Positions 1-12,691 of a stretch of 64,000 nucleotides of DNA are shown piece after piece (positions within the stretch are counted from its first letter, which is position 1; every line of letters starts with the position of its first letter). The DNA comes from Dryococelus australis (Eukaryota; Arthropoda; Insecta; Phasmatodea; Phasmatidae). The position numbers were made by a program, and so were the translations under genes. The notes below the pieces were generated by a model that made no database searches, was not told the DNA's origin, and saw only the letters and a program-made list of their open reading frames with translations. Where the stretch lies: the NCBI GenBank assembly GCA_029891345.1, contig CM056993.1:231293488-231357487 (forward strand), in the 5' to 3' direction.

Positions 1-90
1 CGCCGCTCCATACTGACTTCGTTTCAACCTCATCGGTTCTCAAGACCTTGATGTTAAGAGCCGTCCAAATCTCTTCAATCAATTAATCTA
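1..90 (+). mobile_element. 3' tail of tRNA-derived SINE, family 1, cut by window edge
   Basis: The first 90 bases match the tails of the SINE copies at 10711 and 37853: the order 'gctccatact', 'tcatcgg', 'agacctt', 'gatgttaagagcc' recurs in all of them. The tRNA-like head with its pol III boxes would lie left of the window. Orientation is plus. Confidence 0.6.
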
Positions 91-3085
91 TAAATGTTCC
101 AAACTTAGTGGTTATATATTTTTGGGTGTAAGTTTTCTTGTAGAATTATAATATAGTGCTACTACGAATAAGGAAACTGAATTATTAACTAAAAAAATAA
201 TTTTTGTCAGTCGCATACATAAAATCAGAAGCGTTTTTTCTTTCCGTTATTTAGTTTCACAGAAAACAACCAAATTTAAGGTCACAAAAGTTCGTATTTT
301 AATCAGCATTTTATTTACACCTCATGCAAAGAAAAAATAACACAGAATTTTAAAATTGTGACATGAATTTATCTTGCAACAAAGAATGTATAGTCCATGT
401 TTTGAAACAAACTGTTGAAAAATCACCTTAGGAGTAACATGTGAACCTGTTTATTAAAAAAATAAAACTTGTAAACCACAAACATATAACACTCTGATTA
501 ATGTTGAGGTATAATTATATTTTTGAATACATAAGAATTTACTTAGTATCTTATATAACTTGTAATATTAATATCACTGCAAATTACGGTGCGTTGGTCT
601 TATAGTGACATGATACTTTTTATTCTTCCGAAGAAGAAACTTGAATAGGCGGTCGGAAAGTTTCGCAACGCTAGTAGTAGCAGGAAAATTACGCATGTTT
701 TCAATTTTGGATTATTTCATACTTATTACAGCAAAAATAATTATTTTTTAATTTGCAATTTAAAACTGAGACGAGATTTTAATATTTAAATAGATACTTA
801 TTATAATATATTTATAATGTGATGGCGGGGTGGTTACAAATCCGAAGTTGGCACAAGTGTGAAATGGCCTACTGTGCTTCTTTTTGATAAAATAAGTGTT
901 CATATTTCTTCCTGCAAAAATACTTATAAATACCACATCAAGTTTGTACACATTGTATTTTTTAAACCTGCCTAGGTAAGTTATGATGGTGTGTTAAATC
1001 TGTATTTTCACGACAGGAATAAATATTCTGTAGCGTGTGTCACGACCGCTGCGTGTGAAAGAGTATTGCATATCCGTTATGCTGAGCCAGTGAGTGTGAT
1101 TGCAAATGTTGAAAATGCCAAATTCATGTTTTAACTGTGATCTTTTGATGACGACATTAATTATTTGAAAGTAATATCTGTTTATCTATCACAGCTTTGT
1201 ATCTTTGCCCTAAGTGCTTGAAAAACCATCGTGTAACGTGCTTACATTTCTGTGATTTTAATTTTTGCCATAATCCGAATGAATTACTAAACCCACTAAG
1301 AAAATGTTAAAGAAATGATTGTATAAACCTAGTAAAAACTAAGTACCCAGGCAAAGAAAAATGAGAGGAGCAAAATTACGTTAGGCCTATTTGTGTGCAT
1401 GTTCAGCACTATCCTTTATATTTGTCGCTGTTACATACAAAAAATAAGCGACATGTTGTTGCGTGCGCGAATTTACTGTATTTTCGTTGGACAGGTTGCT
1501 CCTTCGTTTAATAATTTTTTTTCCAATTGAGGCCTTTCTTTTAATTAAATAACCTAACACATATCAATAACAAGAGTTTAAGTAGTGCAGTTTTTTCCCT
1601 CCGCTCTTGTAACAGAGTTAAACACAGTAGCGGCAAAATATTAACTTGTTTTAAGTGTAATGTGGTACATGTCGTGTATAACAAATATGTTAACAGTGTG
1701 AAATAATAACGGTAATAAATAAGAACTATCCTCAATGGAGACGTTGTTAGATAGTCACAAAGCTAATCTAAATATGTTTGTAGGCGTAAATTGGGAATAT
1801 TCGTACAAAATGGATTTTGAAATACGATAGAATTCTTTGAATAGCTGAGTATGGTAAACCAAGCATTTGGCAGTTAAAATGTAGAAGTCACATGACAATG
1901 TTTATGTTTAAATGTAGCGGATGGAAACGAAATTGTTAACCATAAGTAGAATTTTAGCAGATCTTGAGGAAGGTATGAAGTAACCGCAAATTGCCTTTAA
2001 TAAGAGTTTACATTTACAGATTTGAGTAGCGCCTACTTGTTATGTCGTACGATGTAAGATGACACGCTAATACATAGACGTATATGTGATTGGTTAGACC
2101 CCCAATGCCATGGTCACTTAACGCAAATGCATTAGTGAATTTGATTACAGTTACTTAATTTTTTGAAATATAAGACAGAACACTAAAATATTTAGTTTTT
2201 TCTAAATCAAAGAAAAATAATATATCTACGTTATCTTTCTTTTACACACACGGCAAACATTATTCGGGGGGAATAAATGTGAGGTACAGAAAAAATTTAA
2301 ATAGCTTAAGCGTAAAAATTGCTAAATAGGAGCAAATAATAAAATTTAAATAACCAACAATATTTAAAAAAGTAATAAAATGCAACAAAACTACCACTGA
2401 GGGTTATATGTTCTTGTAGTTTGGAGCCAGAACGAAACACGAAAGAACGAAAGCACTGATAAAAACATGGTACTTTAGCTTATCTGTAATGGAATAACGG
2501 TGTTACGTACAGCAATTAAACTATAATGATTTTTCTTTGTTTCGGAGGTGAAGGGCAAATTTTTTTTCATCACAAATCGAGACAGAAACCAAGCACAGTG
2601 ATCTAGGTCTAAAAGTGCTGCAATTCGAAATGTAACAATAATCGTATTTTAATAATGATTGTAATATGTACAATCTGCAATGTGTACACAACTTTCTGGA
2701 TGGGTGCAGTGTAAGAGTGCAGTATGGTAAACACTAGCTTTTGCAGTCCTTGTACATATATATATGTAATAATTGTATTCAGTGGTAAATATTGATTGTG
2801 GTTAATTAGGTAGGCACGTGTGTACAAATACATGCTTGAAACTTCTGAAAGATTAAACTCTGCAATTTATCTCTGTCGTACGTACTGGTTACCATAAGCT
2901 GGTTAATTAGCTGGGCTTTTCCAATAAGTACGAGTAATGCTAAAAACAACGTGTTGCCAACTTTCACTCTCGGTAGCATAGCACAGCTGACTCTGTAGAT
3001 TAAACATTCAATTATGCTGGTTAGCTTCAGTAACTCCAGCCCGGACCAAAGTGACTATGGCACTCACGATCACGTATGGGGGAGT
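91..3085. other. AT-rich stretch without recognisable gene
   Basis: I see only short open frames on both strands, with low-complexity composition and no known motif. No tandem array or long inverted repeat was noticed. Confidence 0.5.
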
Positions 3086-3112
3086 TGTGTGTGTGTGTGT
3101 GTGTGTGTGTGT
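3086..3112. repeat. (GT)n microsatellite
   Basis: About 13 uninterrupted TG/GT dinucleotides. Confidence 0.95.
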
Positions 3113-5354
3113 GACAAAGTGATGAAATTGACCGTATTCTATACCCATATGAAAAACTACTGTTGTTAAGTACAACAAACATATGTAGCAGGCGATGTAG
3201 CAATTAAAAATAAAATGTCCTGTAGCAAATATATGACAGTGTGAATATCACCTAGGTAGCAGATGACAATTGCCTAGTCCACACCTAGACTGAGTTGAGG
3301 GCACACTTACTGTACTTCACACCTTCGTACAGCTTATCGGTTAGTAGATACACAATTTGTATACATAGCAACACAACACAGGCGAGAAAAATTTAAGAAA
3401 TAACATCAATTCAGTGAGGAGTAGGAGACAAAGGTAATACAACACTATACTGATGTAGAAGACACTGGTTGTTAATATAGTTCGAGAGTAGTACTTTATT
3501 TGAAATTTCTCATTTTTTATCTTGGTAAAATTTAATAAATAAAGTACATTAAAACTCTTGATAGTAATCGACAAAAGCTAGAAGACATCAACAACCATCC
3601 TAGTGTTGCTGAAAGAGGTCGTGCCTAGCCTGTTTGATCCCTATAACACCGTATGTGTAAGCTTGCCAGTGTCTCAATCTCATAACTCCCAGGACATAAA
3701 AATGTGCACTGTTCCATAAATACTAAATTACGTTGAAAAAAATCTGTTTATTAAGTTATGTTGCCTAGCTCTGGGAAACACCAAATTCTTTCTTTGTTTA
3801 CCGTAGAAAATTTAAGCTGGGATACAATGTACTGGAAAAATTCAATGTGGCGTCGGGTAAACCTTCTAGAATTAATGGCCGATGCTCGAATGTAGACCAT
3901 GTTTAAACATCTTATCTGGAATGATGTAAGCAGCTCTCGTAGTAGAAATCAGTTTTATTTTGGAAACAGGTCTTGTAGTAGGCTGCTCTCGTAGAATGTA
4001 GTGTAAGGCATGTTACTTAATAATTGAAGTTATATTATTGAAACACGTAGACGTCATTACGATACTACCTGCTGACCAACTAAAACCGAGCGATAGGAGT
4101 GAAACTCAGCACACCCGTAATCGCTGCTAACGAAAACAATGTTTGATGTCGTCGGGGAAGTATCGAACATCCTGATATACTAAAGTCAACCCTACGATAT
4201 ACCCACTTCTGGGCAAGAGTCTTGAACTACACCCGTTCTTGATGGAGGCTGACGATCGAGAGAGCGTTAAGCTTGATCGGCTGTCGCAAGCTTAAGGGGG
4301 CTTACCATGCCAGCCAATCATAAGTCAGGACTCGAACCTGTGGGACAATGAAAACTAAAACACTTCAAAAACCCCTTATAATCCACATTCAACGGCCGAA
4401 ATGCTTAAATTGTATCGAACATTTGGTCTCAAAACGGCAACATATAAAACCATGTACCCTGAAATATTCAGAAGAGAATAAAAAAAAATCACTTACATAC
4501 AAAGGAATACAAAATGAAAACTAGCTAACCAAATCCCATTAAAAAAATTATATTGCCATCGTACAGCTAAATAAAAATATTCTACATGTCAAAATAAGAA
4601 CAAATAAAAATAAATAAACTAAAAACAAAATGAAGTTACATTAGTGACATAAGTGGAAATATTTGTATACGTATGTACATTAAATATTATGTAGGGATAA
4701 AAGTGAAAAAAAAATTACAGGTGGTAATTATATATACAAACGACGTACATTTGCGGGTGTTACATGATGTGCAAGAATTTGAGTAATTACTAGAATACAT
4801 ACGAGAAAAAGAATGATAACATAACATATAGAGGGATTGCTAAAAATTTTGAGCTGATAGGTTTGACATCGTTTCTCATCTGTTTCCTGAGATTGTAAAT
4901 AGGATTGGTGAACGGTGCAGATGACTGAGGATTGACTTAACAAATATTTTATTCAAACCATTATTTATGGATTCAAAAACGATCAGTTAATTTAGTCAAG
5001 TAATTTAGTCGTCTCTCTCTATTGATCTAGTTAACCATTGAAACAAGTTGCTAACTTCTTCACAACTCAAGTAAAAAATATTTTACTTTCCAGCATACAA
5101 ACATGAGCCTTAAACATAGGTATTACATTGCGGAAAAGGTCCATAGTTTATTTTTTTGCTGGGATAATGCATTTACTATAAATTAATCTCACTTCTCACG
5201 TGTTAAAATTCTCAGTACAATATCAAGCAATTTTCATATTTTTGCAATGTGAAAGCTGAAATATACTTCCACTGACATTGCAGTTACGCAATTTACACAT
5301 CCGTTTGAAGTAGATATTTGGTATTTTTATGTATGTATGTGTATATATATCTTG
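3113..5354. other. AT-rich stretch without recognisable gene
   Basis: No coding motif was seen. A small inverted repeat lies at 4267-4295, with arms TTAAGCTTG and CAAGCTTAA and an 11-base loop. A box-B-like word occurs on the minus strand near 4330, but no properly placed box A accompanies it. Confidence 0.5.
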
Positions 5355-5953
5355 TTATTTATTTATTTTTATTAAATTCACTAAATAATTCCTTTGATCA
5401 CATTTCAGCACTTAACTTAAATATTTGAAATAAGTTCAACTACTTTTCTATGCAGACAAAGCTATCCAATGTCAAAGCAAGTGTAAGTTTGCAGAACTGG
5501 GCCAGAGTTTGGCCGTGTGTCATATCTACTAACCTTTGGTAGGCCCCACTCGTCACAACCTGTCCATTGTGTTATTTGGTGTTCGTTGCACGGGGTCGTT
5601 GGGAGGAAGGTAAGTTATAGGGTTTGGGCCCTATAGTGTTGTCCTCCCGACACCTTGTGTAGCACACCTGGACACGTGCTGGCAAATGGATATATTTGAT
5701 AATCAATTTTATGACAAGGTCCAGGATTGTAGTTTTGAGAACGTGGAAAGTGCCTTATTTTTTGTAAGCATGTGTTTAAAATTTATGGCTAGGAGGAATA
5801 AATTATACAAATGTATATGCATAATGTTACTGGTCGCTTGAGGTCTTCCTACTAGAAACGTAATGTTATGAGCATAATACAATGATCAAATTATTGCTGC
5901 AAATGATTTATTAAGGAAAATTTTGCTACCGGTTTTACATTTTCCTTTCGAAT
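5355..5953 (+). repeat. Left inverted arm of foldback element
   Basis: About 599 bp. It is longer than the right arm mainly because it carries 127 extra bases (5504-5630) bounded by the direct repeat TGGGCC at 5498-5503 and 5625-5630. Confidence 0.8.
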
Positions 5954-6150
5954 ATATATGTATATATAATAAGTATGTATATATATGCATAAATACACGC
6001 GCGGAAGTTGGGTGTGCTTATTAAAATACTATTTCTTTGACATATTTTTTTACAAGGTTCCATGATCAAATGTACCAGATTGCATTAACTAAAGACGTAA
6101 ATGGGAAATTTATAACAAATAAAAAAAAGTCCATCAGTTCAAATAATATT

Positions 6151-6213
6151 CATGAATAGCTAAATAATATGCACCAATAGCTAAATAATATGCATCAGTA
6201 GCTAAATAATATA
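6151..6213. repeat. 21-bp tandem repeat, 3 copies, in foldback centre
   Basis: Three units start at 6151, 6172 and 6193, each ending in TAGCTAAATAATAT. They lie in the AT-rich spacer between the two arms. Confidence 0.85.
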
Positions 6214-6302
6214 ATGATGACAGGGCCACACTTGTTACAGCAAGCTTGTTTTCTGATACCATCTACAATATTTGTTGTTGTCAAGTATAGAAACTTGCGG
6301 AA

Positions 6303-6766
6303 ATTCGAAAGGAAAATATAAAACCGGTAGCAAAATTTTCCTTGATAAATCCTTTGCATCAATAATTTGATCGTTGTATTATGCTCATAACATTACATTT
6401 TTATTAGGATGACCTCAAGCGACCAGTAACATTATGCATATACATGTATATATTTACTCCTCCTAGCCATAAATTTAAAACACATGCTTACAAAAAATAA
6501 GGCACTTTCCACGTTCTCAAAACTACAATCTTGGACCTTGTCATAAAATTGAATATCAAATATATCCATTTGCCAGCACGTGTCCAGGTGTGCTACACAG
6601 GGTGTCGGGAGGACAACACTATAGGGCCCAGTTCGGCAATCTTACACTTGCTTTGACATTGGATAGCCGAGAGAAAAGTAGTTTAACTTACTTCAATTAT
6701 TTAAGACAAGTGCTGAAATGTGATCAAAGAAATTATTTAGTGAATTTAATAAAAATAAATAAATAA
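6303..6766 (-). repeat. Right inverted arm of foldback element
   Basis: About 464 bp, the reverse complement of the left arm with scattered substitutions. It reads straight across the TGGGCC junction, without the extra 127 bases of the left arm. Confidence 0.8.
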
Positions 6767-7312
6767 GAAGATGACGTAGTGACACTCTTTACTGTCTCAT
6801 ACAATTATAAAATATGTAAGATAAAACACCCTTCATAAATAAAAAAATCTTGTTCAATAGGTTACGTATAATAATATCGTTATATTAATTTCTCTTATAA
6901 TGTCATACTTTTCTAGAATTAAAGGGATCCCGATCAAAAGATTACATTTACTTTACATATTTATATTTATAAAGATCAAGGCGGCAAAAGCCAGAGCAGA
7001 ACAGAATTTCTATAATTTTGTGGTTACATTTTCACTCGTTTTTTTTTTTTGTATTTTGTTTTCTATTTTTCTTTAAATATTCAAATGCCGTAATTGCCTG
7101 AAGAAGAAGTCAAAAGTCATAAAAGGAAGCGTTGGACTGCAGACACTAAGTCGAACTAAAAGTTCAAATTTTCTAAGTTGGGTAATTCATGTACATGCCG
7201 AAACCAAAATAATTTTGGCCTGAAAACAGCATTAGGAACACGCCTGCAGCCCTAGACGGACCTTGGAAAGAATAACAGCTATCAATCCATTATGAAAGCG
7301 AAGATGGAAACC
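6767..7312. other. No recognisable gene
   Basis: AT-rich sequence between the foldback element and the 52-bp array. I see nothing in it. Confidence 0.5.
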
Positions 7313-7572
7313 AAAATGGGATCGCCACTCCCTAGGCCATGTTAGGCCCTTCTCTGGGACTACTAAAATTGGATCGCCACTCCCTAGGCCATGTTAGGCC
7401 CTACTCTGGGACCACTAAAATGGGATCGCCACTCCCTAGGCCATGTTAGGCCCTTCTCTGGGACCACTAAAATGGGAACGCCACTCCCTAGGCCATGTTA
7501 GGCCCTACTCTGGTACCACTAAAATGGGATCGCCACTCCCTAGGCCATGTTAGGCCCTACTCTGGGACCACT
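7313..7572. repeat. 52-bp tandem array, 5 copies
   Basis: Five units of exactly 52 bp, each starting AAAATGGGATCGCCACTCCC and ending near CTGGGACCACT, with only a few substitutions between units. Each holds the pair TAGGCC...TAGGCC around CATGT. No gene is visible. Confidence 0.95.
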
Positions 7573-7831
7573 AATAAAATATAGGAAACAGATAAAACAA
7601 CCATGGCCTGCCAAAAACTAAAAGAACAAAAATTGCCACGCAAAAATTGCTACAAGTCACACTTACCAAAAGTGGCGAAAAGATTAACTTAGTGTAGGAT
7701 CATTGAGATGCAGTTGAGAACAATTTTCTTATTAAAGTGTGTCACGCCATTAGTAACGATGAAGAAGGCGGAAACGCCATTGGGGGAAGTTGTCATAGAC
7801 AAGATATCGATTCAGGCAGTTATGGCTACAA

Positions 7832-7833
<2 letters not shown>

Positions 7834-7900
<67 letters not shown>
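7834..7900. repeat. (TA)n microsatellite
   Basis: About 30 TA dinucleotides. An 82-aa plus-strand frame across it is simply tyrosine/isoleucine repeats and is not a gene. Confidence 0.95.
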
Positions 7901-7901
<1 letters not shown>

Positions 7902-10231
7902 TTCATGGTGCGATAATAATGTAAATAGTCACGTGATTTTAAATTTAACGAACTGACAAAAGTAAGAAAACTATTAGCAATATTTTAATATAGCATAAAA
8001 ATTTCAAAATATTATTTCACATTAATCGTGACTTTTTTATATTGCATCATTACCAATACTTTAATAATTAATCACAGACATTATATTTTGTTGAAATGCG
8101 AGAAATTTTACCAAAATTCAGGCCAATGGAATTAATTGACCACGAGACAAAATACAACATGACAAATTATACTGAATAACAAAAATTTGACACAAATTTT
8201 GGAGAACTAATAAATATAAATTTCAGAATAACATACATGGGCACAGGAACAGTGACTATCAGAAGTTAACAGTGAATCAGAATTAATAGCATTACTACAC
8301 ATAAGCACGAGCAAATGAAGTGGTCGAACCGAACACCGGTTATGCCAAACAATACAAACATGTTCCTAGAAAAGGAATATAAAAAATATAAAAAAATTAC
8401 ACAATATCAAGCAAACAAAAGCGGCTGCCACAAAAGGAGCCGTAGAGGGTACGAAGTGTTTTAAATGATAACAGCCACCAAATTATTGACAAAAAATAAT
8501 ATTTTTTTCCCTTAGTTTACGGGCAGGATTGCTGTTTACAAGGGAGGGAAACATTGTTGCATATATTATTTATGTTTGTTTAGAAAGCTGATATTTACCT
8601 TCTATAGAGCACGTATGAAATTGCTGCCTCCAAATGAGGACAGTACTATGAACAGGTGATGTTGAGTCCTGTTGTCTGGATGTCTGTGAAGTCAGTGCTG
8701 TTTCTTCTACTTTATTTTTAGTATTTCTTAGGGAATAGTATGGCAATACTTCATAGATATGTTGTATAAATTACATTTCTTGTGAAAATAAGTATTTTCG
8801 TTTGAATATGAGCAGCTAAATGTTCTTAAATGCAGTTCATCATACTTTTTTTTTTGCTCATCAAACCAATTGATGTCACTCTATTGCTTCTCTTGGCAGA
8901 TATGGATGCCGCTGGATAATATTCTTATGTTGTTTTGATCTCTTCTGAGGGCATACGTAATACGAACCAGCTGTACATCAATATCTAAAACAGTAGCGAC
9001 GGAAATGTTTTACATCCTTTGCTACGTGACTGTCAGATCTAGTTTTGCAAGGAGACCATACAGAACACAAGGCTTCTTCCCCATTATCATATCCACTTTC
9101 CCAAAAGTTCTATGTAGCACTTTGAAACTGAAGTGAGTTGGGCATAATAACGGCAAGTGTACTCAATATGATAGAACTGCGAGCCACATAACTTCGGAGA
9201 TTGAGCAAAGGAATAAGATTGTGATTTCTTGGTTTGGACTCCAGCACCACAATCTTACAAGACTCAGAACACACTTATATGAAAAGTTAGTTGTGTCACT
9301 GTACCAGCAAAGCTAAGAATCTACTTCATTTTATTAGGGCAGTGTAGCAGATTTACAAATTGCAAGAAAACTGTTCATTATACGTTTCAATTGACAATGC
9401 AGTCGTGATTACTTGGCCACATTGTATAATACAAGGAATTTTGTCTGCTACATAATTATCTGTGCGAAATTCATCCCTGTAAATTCAAGTGACAAAAACT
9501 TGTTTATTTTTGTTGCAAAGCAAACAAATTTCTTTTCTCTAACAAATATTTTGGTGGTCAATATATAATTATTTCATGTCCGCAATAGCTAAATAAATTG
9601 AAGAAAATTTTTTTTGCAAATCACAAATATCAGGAAGCCGTGATATGTTATTACGTGCTGAAATAAACAGCAAAAGTTTGTAAAAATCTACAATATACTT
9701 TACGAAAATTTGGTTTGAAACAATTTCTTCAAAATAAAAACATTGTTTTTGCAACCTGTACGGATGCATGTTAAAACTTGATTCGAAAGTTTTAGATCTT
9801 GTCCGATGGGTGGACATTGCAGCTGCAAGGCACATACCTATGTCAGAAATGCTAATATTTCCTCGGGGGCACGATTCAAGGAATCTCCCAGAAACAACCC
9901 GACCATGATGTTTTCTTCTTTCCGCCAGTTCTTTTGAAATAGGGCGGGTGGCGGGAAAGTGGATAGGGGCGAGTCTTAGTCGCTGATAATGGAACTAATC
10001 CTCTTTGCGATAATTAAAACGAAGCATGATGCATGGCTGGCTGAGCTGGTCGCACACATCGTTAGCATGGCTGGGCTGGGCTGGGAGAGGCTGTGGCAGG
10101 GAACTGCTGTGCTAACCTGCGGCCTGGAGCCTCGTAACTCGCTAGAAGCTCACGCGACTACTTGTTACAGCTTTGCACACCACCACGCCGCGCCGGTCAG
10201 AGAAGCTGACAGCGATATCTGCACACGTCTA
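7901..10231. other. No recognisable gene
   Basis: AT-rich with short frames only. 9880-10230 is more GC-rich and open on the plus strand (81 aa from 9989), but the peptide shows no motif I know. Confidence 0.4.
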
Positions 10232-10638
10232 TAGGTTATTCAAGGTAAAATGACCCCTTTTGAAAGCCTTGCTAAAGATCTATTTGTGTGTTCTTCAGCC
10301 TTACGTAAAATTAACATTGCCACGGGCTTCATAACTTTATTTATGAGTCTGATAAGTGAAACTGTGAAATTATTATTGATGTAAATATTTTAAAATCTGC
10401 TCAATTTTACACTTAGATGCATTAAAAAACAGTGTGAAAGAAATAACTAAAATTTTCAGAAATGGTCACCTAACGCGTTTTATTCGATGTTAAGATATGG
10501 AACTACTTTCCACCCATCGTTACCAACACTACAGGGCGTATGTCACTCAATGCGGCCGTTAAAATATATGCAGGTAAGAGCAGTGACTTTTTTTAAATGT
10601 TGAGTTCAAAAGTGCTCACTTCTATGTGAACAGCCTTT
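10232..10638 (-). mobile_element. MITE, family M1, copy A
   Basis: About 407 bp, reverse orientation. The ends are inverted repeats built on the theme GTTCAC(N)n-GAGCACTTTTGA. The body matches copies B (10985), C (36493) and D (38252) over its length, through shared blocks such as CCTGCATATATTTTAAC, AGTAGTTCCATATCTTAA and TTAATTTTAC followed by GAAGAA.ACAC. There is no coding capacity. Superfamily and target-site duplication could not be fixed by eye. Confidence 0.75.
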
Positions 10639-10710
10639 ACCAACGTTGCTTACAACGAGCACTTAGTTTCTACCCTTGTACCAACCTCTCATCGAAACAT
10701 ACTACTGTTA

Positions 10711-10974
10711 GGGGCCACAGTGGTGTAGTGGTTAGAATACATGCCTCCCCCCTGGCCGGATAGAGTTCAATCCCGTGCGCGATGGCTTCCAGATTTTCGC
10801 ATGTGGGGCGATGCCACTGGTCGACAGGTTTTCTCGAGGATCTCCCGTTTCGCTCGCCCTTGCATTCCGGCGCTGCTCCATACTCATCTCGCTTCACCCT
10901 CATCGGCGCTCCAGACCTCGATGTTAACAGACGAACAAATATATTCACTCAACTCATATACGAGATATAATAAA
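10711..10974 (+). mobile_element. tRNA-derived SINE, family 1, full copy
   Basis: The head GGGGCCACAGTGG is followed by a box-A-like TGGTGTAGTGG (10721-10731) and a box-B-like GAGTTCAATCCCG (10763-10775), at the spacing of an internal RNA polymerase III promoter. The body (GATTTTCGCATG...GCCACTGGTCG) and tail (CTTCACCCTCATCGG...GACCTCGATGTTAA) match the copies at 35827-36072 (minus), 37853-38083 and 1-90. The open frames on both strands are incidental. It lies between two MITE copies of opposite orientation. Confidence 0.85.
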
Positions 10975-10984
10975 TAATCTTGTA

Positions 10985-11406
10985 AAGGGCTGTTCGCGGT
11001 TAATTGAGCGCTCTTAAAATCGACAATAGGAAAATGTCACCGCCCCTACCTGCATGTCTTTGAACGCGTACACAGATTGGTAAGCGCCCAGTAAAGTTGG
11101 TAACAATGGAGAGAAAGTAGTTCGATGACTAAAAATTCGGATTAAATAATTAAGTAAAACGTTCGTGAATAATAAAGAATTTATTTCGCTTTCTTTTTTT
11201 TTTATTCACATAAGAGTAAGAGTTAGAAAATTTGTAAGATACTTACTTTTCTAATAATGCCACAGATTTATTTGACCGACTCATGAATCAAGTGATACGG
11301 CCCATGGCAATATCAAGTTTACGTATGTTGGAAGAATACACAATGTGCAAGCAATTATATCTTAAGCAAGGCTTTCAAAAGTGCTCAGTTTATTGTGAAC
11401 TGCCTA
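10985..11406 (+). mobile_element. MITE, family M1, copy B
   Basis: About 420 bp. It starts with GGGCTGTTCGCGG and ends with AAAAGTGCTCAGTTTATTGT then GAACTGCC, which are imperfect inverted repeats of each other. It is the same family as copy A and lies in the opposite orientation just beyond the intervening SINE. Confidence 0.75.
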
Positions 11407-12544
11407 TACTCTCCTCGCGAAACGTATAAATAGTTGAGAGTGCTGGTTGCAACAGAAAATTTAAATATATTATATTTGTAGGGAATTCTGCCAAATGAAA
11501 GGTCGGCTTGACTTAACGACGGCCAAACTGTTCAGAGAGATCGGAACGGGGAAGGATTCAACAGTAACTAGGGTTAATTCTACTCACATTGGGAAGATCA
11601 AAACTTTTTAATAGGCAACTAAAATTTTTCGCCGCCAGAACGCACTGGTGTCGCATGTGTACCGAATTTTTCTGTCTTGTATGTAAGCACAAGGGGTAAT
11701 TGCAAGTTTCATAAAATAAATATAATTCTGTAAATTCTTTTGTTCTTTATTGTGTTATGACTTACGCAGAGATTAAACTTTGTTCTTCGCACTAGAATGG
11801 AAATTTAACAAAATATATTCACACGATGTTTAATATTCTTTTGCTGACTGGATTTTCTGGAACGTTAGCTTACACAATTACTTTATTTAAATATGACAAC
11901 TGAATCGGAAAATAAATAATGAAACTGTTAAAAATTTAATTTGCAAGACATCCTTTCGCGGTTTTCGTAAGCGAAAGAAGAAAAGTACAAAGTCGATTCT
12001 GATGACGGGTATATAGAGTTAGTATAAAAGAATATTCCAACTTTGAGGATCTATACTACCAAAATCAAACAAGGTACAACCGTGGGTGACCAATGAAATA
12101 AACCGTGGAACCACGCATCTTGTTTACCATGTCTTCATAAATGTCCAATGTGAACACCACGAGTGGCCCGAACAACATCTACACGATACTCAAACTCGTT
12201 CCACATTCTTATCAGCATGTCCGGTGTTACGGTTCGGATGGCGAAACTAACTTGCTTATGAACGCTCAAAGCCAATCACAGTTGTATTTTAATTTTTTTG
12301 TAATTCTAAACACAATTTTTGTGCTTAGATTATAGTTGCGAAGTAATTATAATAATTAATATTTCGAAGGGATCAATTATATATTAAAATTCGAGCCGGA
12401 AACTAACTTTTACACAGAAACATATTTTCTCAATTTACAGCCAGTATAAAAGTGACCTCTTTGTATCAGCAGTGCACCTACACTGGAGAGAAAATCGAAC
12501 AAAATGTCTGCTTCTATATGGCCAAATATATATTTAGTTGCCCT
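11407..12544. other. No recognisable gene
   Basis: AT-rich, short frames only. A plus frame at 12141-12335 has no recognisable motif. Confidence 0.45.
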
Positions 12545-12570
12545 AACAATATATATATATATATATTGTT
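12545..12570. repeat. Perfect AT palindrome, 26 bp
   Basis: AACAATATATATA is followed directly by its reverse complement. It could extrude as a cruciform. Confidence 0.9.
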
Positions 12571-12673
12571 GAGCATACAAAATTTGAAATCAGCAAAATT
12601 ACTTATGTTCGTCTAACAAAGTATATATTTGAATAAACAAAGCTCTGTTTTCGGCCAAGAAAATTTAAACTCT

Positions 12674-12691
12674 CAACAAAATATTTTGTTG
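12674..12691. repeat. Perfect palindrome, 18 bp
   Basis: CAACAAAATATTTTGTTG is its own reverse complement. Confidence 0.9.

Larger units (their letters stand above)
5355..6766. mobile_element. Foldback-type element with long inverted arms
   Basis: Two long segments are reverse complements of each other and flank a short AT-rich centre. Landmarks read in order on the left arm (TTATTTATTTATTTTT, CACATTTCAGCACTT, CCAATGTCAAAGCAAGTG, CTATAGTGTTGTCCTCCCGA, ACACGTGCTGGCAAATGG, CTACCGGTTTTA) all recur in mirror order on the right. There is no open frame of useful size, so the element is non-autonomous. A target-site duplication is not obvious. The superfamily is unknown; Foldback-like or long-TIR MITE both fit. 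Confidence 0.8.

Noticed and set aside
4260..4345. Box-B-like AGGTTCGAGTCCTG on the minus strand
   Set aside because: The box-A-like word lies on the wrong side of it.
10670..10948. 92-aa minus-strand frame
   Set aside because: Antisense of SINE family 1; similar incidental peptides appear at the other copies.
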